DNA from: Ethanoligenens harbinense YUAN-3
Lineage (GTDB): Bacteria; Bacillota; Clostridia; Oscillospirales; Ethanoligenentaceae
DNA: 64,000 nucleotides
Direction of reading: 5' to 3'
Assembly (NCBI RefSeq): GCF_000178115.2
Contig: NC_014828.1
Span: 62,001 to 126,000 of the forward strand
The notes beneath the pieces were generated by a model, which saw only the letters and a list, made by a program, of their open reading frames with translations, did not search any database and had not been told where the DNA came from. Position 1 is the first letter of the stretch; the number at the start of each line of letters is the position of its first letter. The translations under genes were made by a program, and so were the position numbers. Below are positions 59,715 through 64,000 of this stretch, piece by piece.

Positions 59715-60914
59715 TCAGTGAACCAGATCCGTCGGGGTGCCCGATGTTTTCTGTAACATCTGCTTTTTTAAACGTCTGGTCCGTAAGATGGGGATCAGTC
59801 TGGAAGACACCAGGGCAACCATCGGCACCGCCAGAATGACGCCGAAACTGCCGGACAAACTTTCCATTATATCGATACCGACATCGTAGGAGTTGATGGT
59901 CTGCAAAAACGGTTGGTTATAGGCATACAGCGTGACAAGAGTACTCAGCATGCCCCCTGCAAATGCGAGGATCAATGTGTTGCACATGGTGCCGGTCATA
60001 TCGCGGCCTACGTGGATGCCCGACATAAAAAGCTGCTTGGGGGAGATGGTGGCGTTTTGCTCACTGATTTCGTCAATAGCGGAAGCAATGGAATACCCCA
60101 CATCCATTACGGCACCCAGCGAAGAGAACAGGATTCCCGCAAACAGCAGGTCGCCAATCTGGATATGTGTGTTCTGGCCAATGAGAACAAGTGTATCGAT
60201 ATTGGAAACATTATATCCCGATATGCCGGCCACCTGTCCAAACAGAGCGGCAGCCACGCCGGCGATTACAATGCCAAAAATGGTTCCCAAAATACCCGAA
60301 AGCACTTTCACGGTGTAGCCGCCGATGATATATAGGCTGACAATCGTTGTAAACACTGAGATGAGGACAGCTCCCCAAAACGGCGAAAATCCCCGGTAAA
60401 TCATGGGCAGGTAAAGGAAAATGATCGATGAAAATGTAAAGAGCAGTGCAATCGCGGAGCGAATGCCCTTTTTGCCGCCCACCATCCAGAGCACCAACAA
60501 AAATGCACCGACGAATCCATACAATGCTACCTGGCGGTTGGGGCTGTAAACCGTTACGACCGAGGTGTCACCGGATACGCTGATCATGGCGACGACCTCC
60601 ATGCCCACCTTGCACACAGCACCGACCAGGAAACCGTCCGAGCTTGTGGCGGTCATGACCCGGCCCTTGTATTTTCCCTCCAGCACCTGCAGGTTGACGA
60701 TCTGATTGCCATAGCGCTGGCCGTTTGATGCCAGATTGTCCTTCACGATCTCGACCACGCTGGCCCGGGCAAACGTCCTGCCGCTATAGTCCACAATCGT
60801 CGTTTTCGGGATCTGGTTGAAAAAGACCAGAAACACCACATACAGCACCAGAAGCGCTGCAAGTACCACTCGGCGGATCGCAGTAAACGTATCGGGAAAC
60901 CATTTTGAGAGCAT
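59715..60914 (-). CDS. YibE/F family membrane protein
   Basis: This 399-residue protein has an N-terminal membrane helix, a beta domain (VEIVKDNLASNGQRYGNQIV, GKYKGRVMTATSS) and seven or so C-terminal membrane segments with FSSLGAVMDVGYSIASAI and GRDMTGTMCNTLILAFAGG, the YibE/F signature. Its role is unknown. AGGAGG lies 5 nt before ATG 60914, so the longer frame upstream is rejected. Confidence 0.85.
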   Translation of the reverse strand: MLSKWFPDTFTAIRRVVLAALLVLYVVFLVFFNQIPKTTIVDYSGRTFARASVVEIVKDNLASNGQRYGNQIVNLQVLEGKYKGRVMTATSSDGFLVGAVCKVGMEVVAMISVSGDTSVVTVYSPNRQVALYGFVGAFLLVLWMVGGKKGIRSAIALLFTFSSIIFLYLPMIYRGFSPFWGAVLISVFTTIVSLYIIGGYTVKVLSGILGTIFGIVIAGVAAALFGQVAGISGYNVSNIDTLVLIGQNTHIQIGDLLFAGILFSSLGAVMDVGYSIASAIDEISEQNATISPKQLFMSGIHVGRDMTGTMCNTLILAFAGGMLSTLVTLYAYNQPFLQTINSYDVGIDIMESLSGSFGVILAVPMVALVSSRLIPILRTRRLKKQMLQKTSGTPTDLVH

Positions 60915-60932
60915 AAGATCCTCCTGCACAAA

Positions 60933-60974
60933 ACCAAAAACATTACGAAACAGCGTAACTGTCTCGTAATGTTT
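60933..60974 (-). terminator. terminator of the surface phosphatase gene
   Basis: AAACATTACGA pairs with TCGTAATGTTT plus an inner ACAG/CTGT; in the minus direction a T-rich run follows. It lies just upstream of the YibE/F gene. Confidence 0.82.
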
Positions 60975-61008
60975 TGGAGAAAACGATTGCGACAATGAAA
61001 ACCGAGCC

Positions 61009-62886
61009 TTATTTGAATCTCTTTTTGAGTTTGCTGGTAATCAACACCACGCCCGCGCCGATGAGGCCCAGGAACGCCAGCTCACTGTACATATTGCCGA
61101 CTTCACCGGTGTTCGGGTTGCTGACGGTGCTGTTGGAGGTGGTAGAGGTGGTGGAGGAAGTCGTGCCGCCGGTGGTCAGGCCGGTCTGGGTGGCAGACGG
61201 CGAGGACGTCAGCACGAGGTTGCTGTAGGCCTGCTGGAGCTGGCCATAGGCGTTGGAGATATCCGCGGAGGTAGCGGCCGGGTTGTTGACAACTGCCTGC
61301 GCATTGGCGATGGCGGTCTGCAGCACGGTGTAAGAGGTATCCGTGTATTTGCTCTTATCCACTGCCTGCGCCGTCTGGATCAGAGCCTGCAGGCTGGTTT
61401 TATCAGCCGATTTGACAATGGTGAACGTATCGTCGATCTTGGAGCCGGTGTCGGTCTCATAGGTATTGATGGTGAATCCGGTCTCGGTTACGTTGACGAT
61501 GGAGTAGGTGGGAATGAAGCTCTGCCATCTTTTGGCGACATAGTTCTGCTGCGGCGTAATCAGGTTGTAATATTTGCTGCCGGTAGCGGAGTCGGACGTG
61601 AAGTAGTAGGTGCCCTGGGGATCAATGGAGGTCGTCTGATCGATGTAGCTGCCATCCGCGTTCTTGGGGTTGAGGATGGTGTAGCAGTTGTTGGCCGACA
61701 GGTAATCATCGTGAGAAACCGCCGTGCCGTCGCTTGTTTTGTCGGTGCTGGAGAAAGTGGTGTGTGTCTGGCCGTTGTCGACCAGATCGTACGAACGGGA
61801 ATAGCTGTGGTCATGTCCGTTGAGCACCACGTCGATGCCATAGGTTTTCATAAGCGGGGTGATCTGGGTGCGCAGGATAATGCCGTCGGAATCGGAATGA
61901 TCGTTGCCGGAACCGTAAACGTCCTGATGGAACGAAACGATGCGCCATTTGTCGTTCGGATAAGCCTGGGTGGCCGCCTTGAGGGTGTTTTCGTGGTCGG
62001 CCATGTTCATGTTGTTGGTATCGAGCACGATGAACAGCGCGTTGCCGTAGCTGTAGTAGTAGTCGTTGCCCGCGGCGCTTGGCGCAGAGGCGGTGACGGC
62101 GTTGGGATTGTTGTAGTGGTACTGCAGGTCCGGATGCTTGCTGTCGTGGTTACCGATGGTGGTGGCAACCGGAAGCGAACGGAGCAGGCTAGGGGACGCA
62201 AAACCGGCGTATTCCTGTTCCGGCAGGGCATTGGTGCCGCTGCTGCTGTACTGGCATTGGTCACCGGCGGAAAGGATGAAGTTGAAACCGGGATGTGCCT
62301 GCAGCGCGGTCGTCAGCGTAGCCGCCCAGTTGAACGAATCGTTGATGTCCGCGTCCGACTCGGACAGCGTCGCGCCGCTGTCGGTCACATCGCCCTGAGA
62401 GGAACCGATCTGCGGATCGCCTGCCCAGAGGAAGCTGAAGTTGGAGGGGTTTCCGGTCGTGAAAGCCGTCGGGGTGCTGCCGTCATTATACGTATAATAG
62501 TAGGTCGCGCTTGCAGTAAGGCCGGTCACGGTCACTTTGTTGGAAAAATAGGTGGTGCCGTTGCTTGAGGTAAAAGACGTGCTCGTGCCACTGAAGATCT
62601 GGGAGCTGCTCATGTCCGACTTGGCGGATACATGGATCACCGGGGCCTCCTGCGCGTTCGAGTACCAAGCAAAATTCATCTGCGAGCTGTCGGTGCCCGG
62701 TGTCAGAGTAATCAGGCCGGTGTTGTCCCGGATCGAAGCCCAGTTGCTGTTGAAGACAGCCCACTCGTTGCCGCCTTTTGCAGAGGCATCCTGGAAGTTG
62801 GCCGTTTTGGCCATGGCCGTCATGCCTGCGCTGAGCGCCAGAAGCACGGCTACGGTGCCAATGCACGCTTTTTTACGAATATTCAT
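61009..62886 (-). CDS. cell-wall-anchored metallophosphoesterase
   Basis: This 625-residue protein has a signal peptide (to about residue 26), a purple-acid-phosphatase-type N-terminal beta domain, then a calcineurin-like phosphoesterase core (WAGDPQIG, LSAGDQCQ, TIGNHDSKH, SFHQDVYG, NGHDHSYSR). A FIVAR-like helical domain (SYTVLQTAIANAQAVV) follows. A Ser/Thr linker, NPNTGE sorting-type motif, membrane helix and KKRFK tail complete it. It acts at the cell surface; natural substrate unknown. GGAGG precedes ATG 62886. Confidence 0.88.
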   Translation of the reverse strand: MNIRKKACIGTVAVLLALSAGMTAMAKTANFQDASAKGGNEWAVFNSNWASIRDNTGLITLTPGTDSSQMNFAWYSNAQEAPVIHVSAKSDMSSSQIFSGTSTSFTSSNGTTYFSNKVTVTGLTASATYYYTYNDGSTPTAFTTGNPSNFSFLWAGDPQIGSSQGDVTDSGATLSESDADINDSFNWAATLTTALQAHPGFNFILSAGDQCQYSSSGTNALPEQEYAGFASPSLLRSLPVATTIGNHDSKHPDLQYHYNNPNAVTASAPSAAGNDYYYSYGNALFIVLDTNNMNMADHENTLKAATQAYPNDKWRIVSFHQDVYGSGNDHSDSDGIILRTQITPLMKTYGIDVVLNGHDHSYSRSYDLVDNGQTHTTFSSTDKTSDGTAVSHDDYLSANNCYTILNPKNADGSYIDQTTSIDPQGTYYFTSDSATGSKYYNLITPQQNYVAKRWQSFIPTYSIVNVTETGFTINTYETDTGSKIDDTFTIVKSADKTSLQALIQTAQAVDKSKYTDTSYTVLQTAIANAQAVVNNPAATSADISNAYGQLQQAYSNLVLTSSPSATQTGLTTGGTTSSTTSTTSNSTVSNPNTGEVGNMYSELAFLGLIGAGVVLITSKLKKRFK

Positions 62887-63290
62887 TGTTTTCCTCCATC
62901 TTGCGCCATTCTACTTTATATCTCAACCGTATTTTATTATACGGGGGGGCCATCGTCCGCAACAAGGCTATTTACCGTATTTTTACACAACATTACACAC
63001 TTTTTACGAATATTCCTTTTTAATGCCAAATGCGACGGACCGACTGCCAAAAATTGAAAAACGGGATCTCCCCTGCAAAGCGATCTATGTCTAAACGGTA
63101 TAAAACCCCAAAAGTGCTTCTATACGCACGCCGCCGGAAGCGTTACATCTCTTTATGTGGATGTTTATAGCCTTTGCACCGTTTTCCTTTGGAATGCGGG
63201 AGAGCAGACACAAAACCGGCCAAACCCCTCTATACTGTATTGATGGCAACATGTGCTATGCATAAAAACACAATGCAGGGTGGTTTGACG
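62887..63290. other. intergenic stretch between divergent genes
   Basis: I see no supported gene in 404 nt. The sequence next to 62886 is AT-rich and should hold the minus-strand promoter; a TATACT near 63231 could be the -10 of the glycosyltransferase gene, but no matching -35 is visible. Confidence 0.4.
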
Positions 63291-64000
63291 GTGAAGAAAA
63301 CAAGCATCATTCTTTTGACATACAACAATTTAGACGATACGGCGCTTTGTGTGGAAAGCATACGAAGCAACACGCCCGCTGACTCTTATGAACTCATCGT
63401 AGTGGACAATCACTCTACGGACGGTACGCCGGACTGGATTCAAGAGCAGACGGATATCCGGTTTATCCGAAATGAAAGCAATAGAGGGTTTCCTGCCGGA
63501 TGCAACCAGGGTATCCAAACAGCACAAGAGGGAAACGACATCCTGCTGCTAAACAACGACACCATGGTTATGCCGAATTGGCTGCAAAATCTCCAGCGAT
63601 GTCTGTACAGCCGGGAAGATGTCGGCGCCGTCGGCCCCGTGACAAATTGCTGTTCCAACGATCAGCAGATTCAAATCGACCGTTCAAAAGAAAGCAGCCT
63701 GCTTTCTTTTGCCCGCAAATTCAATCGTGCAAAACCGAATTACGAGCGTAAAATCAAGCTGGTCGGTTTTTGTCTGCTGATCAGACGCACGGTCGTCCAA
63801 AAAATCGGGCTGCTGGATGAACGGTTCTATCCCGGCAACTATGAGGATGACGACTATTCGTTTCGTATTCAACGTGCCGGATACCAATTGTTGCTTAGCA
63901 AAAATACATTTATCTATCATAAAGGAAGCGCTTCGTTCGGAAAAGACCCCAAGGCTTATCAAACAGCCTTGGAGGTCAATGCCAAAAAATTTGAAGGAAA
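63291..64000 (+). CDS. GT2-family glycosyltransferase, 3' partial
   Basis: The frame from GTG 63291 (AGGGTGG upstream; ATG 63273 is possible) gives KKTSIILLTYNNLDDTALCV, VVDNHSTDGT, NRGFPAGCNQGI, ILLLNNDTMV and a DERFYPGNYEDDDYSFRIQR block. These are the nucleotide-sugar-binding and DxD-type motifs of GT2 enzymes. The gene continues past the window. It is likely part of a cell-surface polysaccharide cluster. Confidence 0.88.
   Translation, partial: MKKTSIILLTYNNLDDTALCVESIRSNTPADSYELIVVDNHSTDGTPDWIQEQTDIRFIRNESNRGFPAGCNQGIQTAQEGNDILLLNNDTMVMPNWLQNLQRCLYSREDVGAVGPVTNCCSNDQQIQIDRSKESSLLSFARKFNRAKPNYERKIKLVGFCLLIRRTVVQKIGLLDERFYPGNYEDDDYSFRIQRAGYQLLLSKNTFIYHKGSASFGKDPKAYQTALEVNAKKFEG

Noticed and set aside
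60915-60995. Longer start of the YibE/F protein
   Set aside because: It would be read through the terminator hairpin of the upstream gene, and AGGAGG precedes ATG 60914.

Overview
The window looks like a chromosomal segment of a GC-rich clostridial Firmicute, probably a member of the Oscillospiraceae/Ethanoligenens-type group (inference). The reasons are AGGAGG-type ribosome binding sites, extended -10 promoters (TGGTATAAT occurs three times), a sortase-type surface protein, a SpoIIE-like protein, clostridial small-protein families, and a prophage whose structural genes are of the Gram-positive siphophage type. GC content was judged by eye, not computed.

Left flank (1-20684). A SpoIIE-like phosphatase-fold gene is translationally coupled to a TnpB-family protein that keeps the zinc ribbon and the RuvC Glu but has lost both RuvC Asp residues. 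A structured, terminator-ended 3' RNA follows it. Next come a small XRE regulator with two palindromic operators and a divergent broken small gene, a MacB-type ABC efflux operon (adaptor, ATPase, permease), a shortened ModA-like lipoprotein, a diacylglycerol-kinase-like lipid kinase, a B12-binding radical SAM enzyme, a ClpP remnant, a NYN-domain protein, two tandem GGDEF-EAL membrane proteins with complementary degeneracy, and panB-panC followed by an S-component-like membrane protein.

Prophage (20685-52009, 31.3 kb). This is a Mu-like transposable element with TG...CA ends and a 5-bp target duplication (TCCTC). It interrupts a host gene (DUF6143-like) whose missing 3' half continues in frame beyond the right end. 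Its early region is Mu-like: repressor plus ImmA-type protease, operator-overlapped early promoter, helicase loader, MuA, MuB, GemA and Mor, closed by a strong terminator. The late region is siphophage-like: terminase, portal, minor capsid, scaffold, major capsid, connectors, tail tube, Gp15, tape measure and baseplate, with no sheath gene. A NusG-family gene resembling LoaP sits just before the terminase. It is followed by a structured leader, and two intrinsic terminators lie inside the late operon, which suggests processive antitermination. The right end carries a secreted GH25 lysin, a holin, a papain-like protease and a serine recombinase in the position where Mu has gin.

Right flank (52010-64000). 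This holds the 3' half of the interrupted gene, a frameshifted TetR pseudogene, two membrane proteins of unknown role, an AT-richer block (a hypothetical gene, a DsrE-like protein, a GGDEF protein, a broken DUF4288-like ORF and an ABC exporter), a YibE/F protein, a sortase-type metallophosphoesterase, and the start of a GT2 glycosyltransferase that runs off the window.
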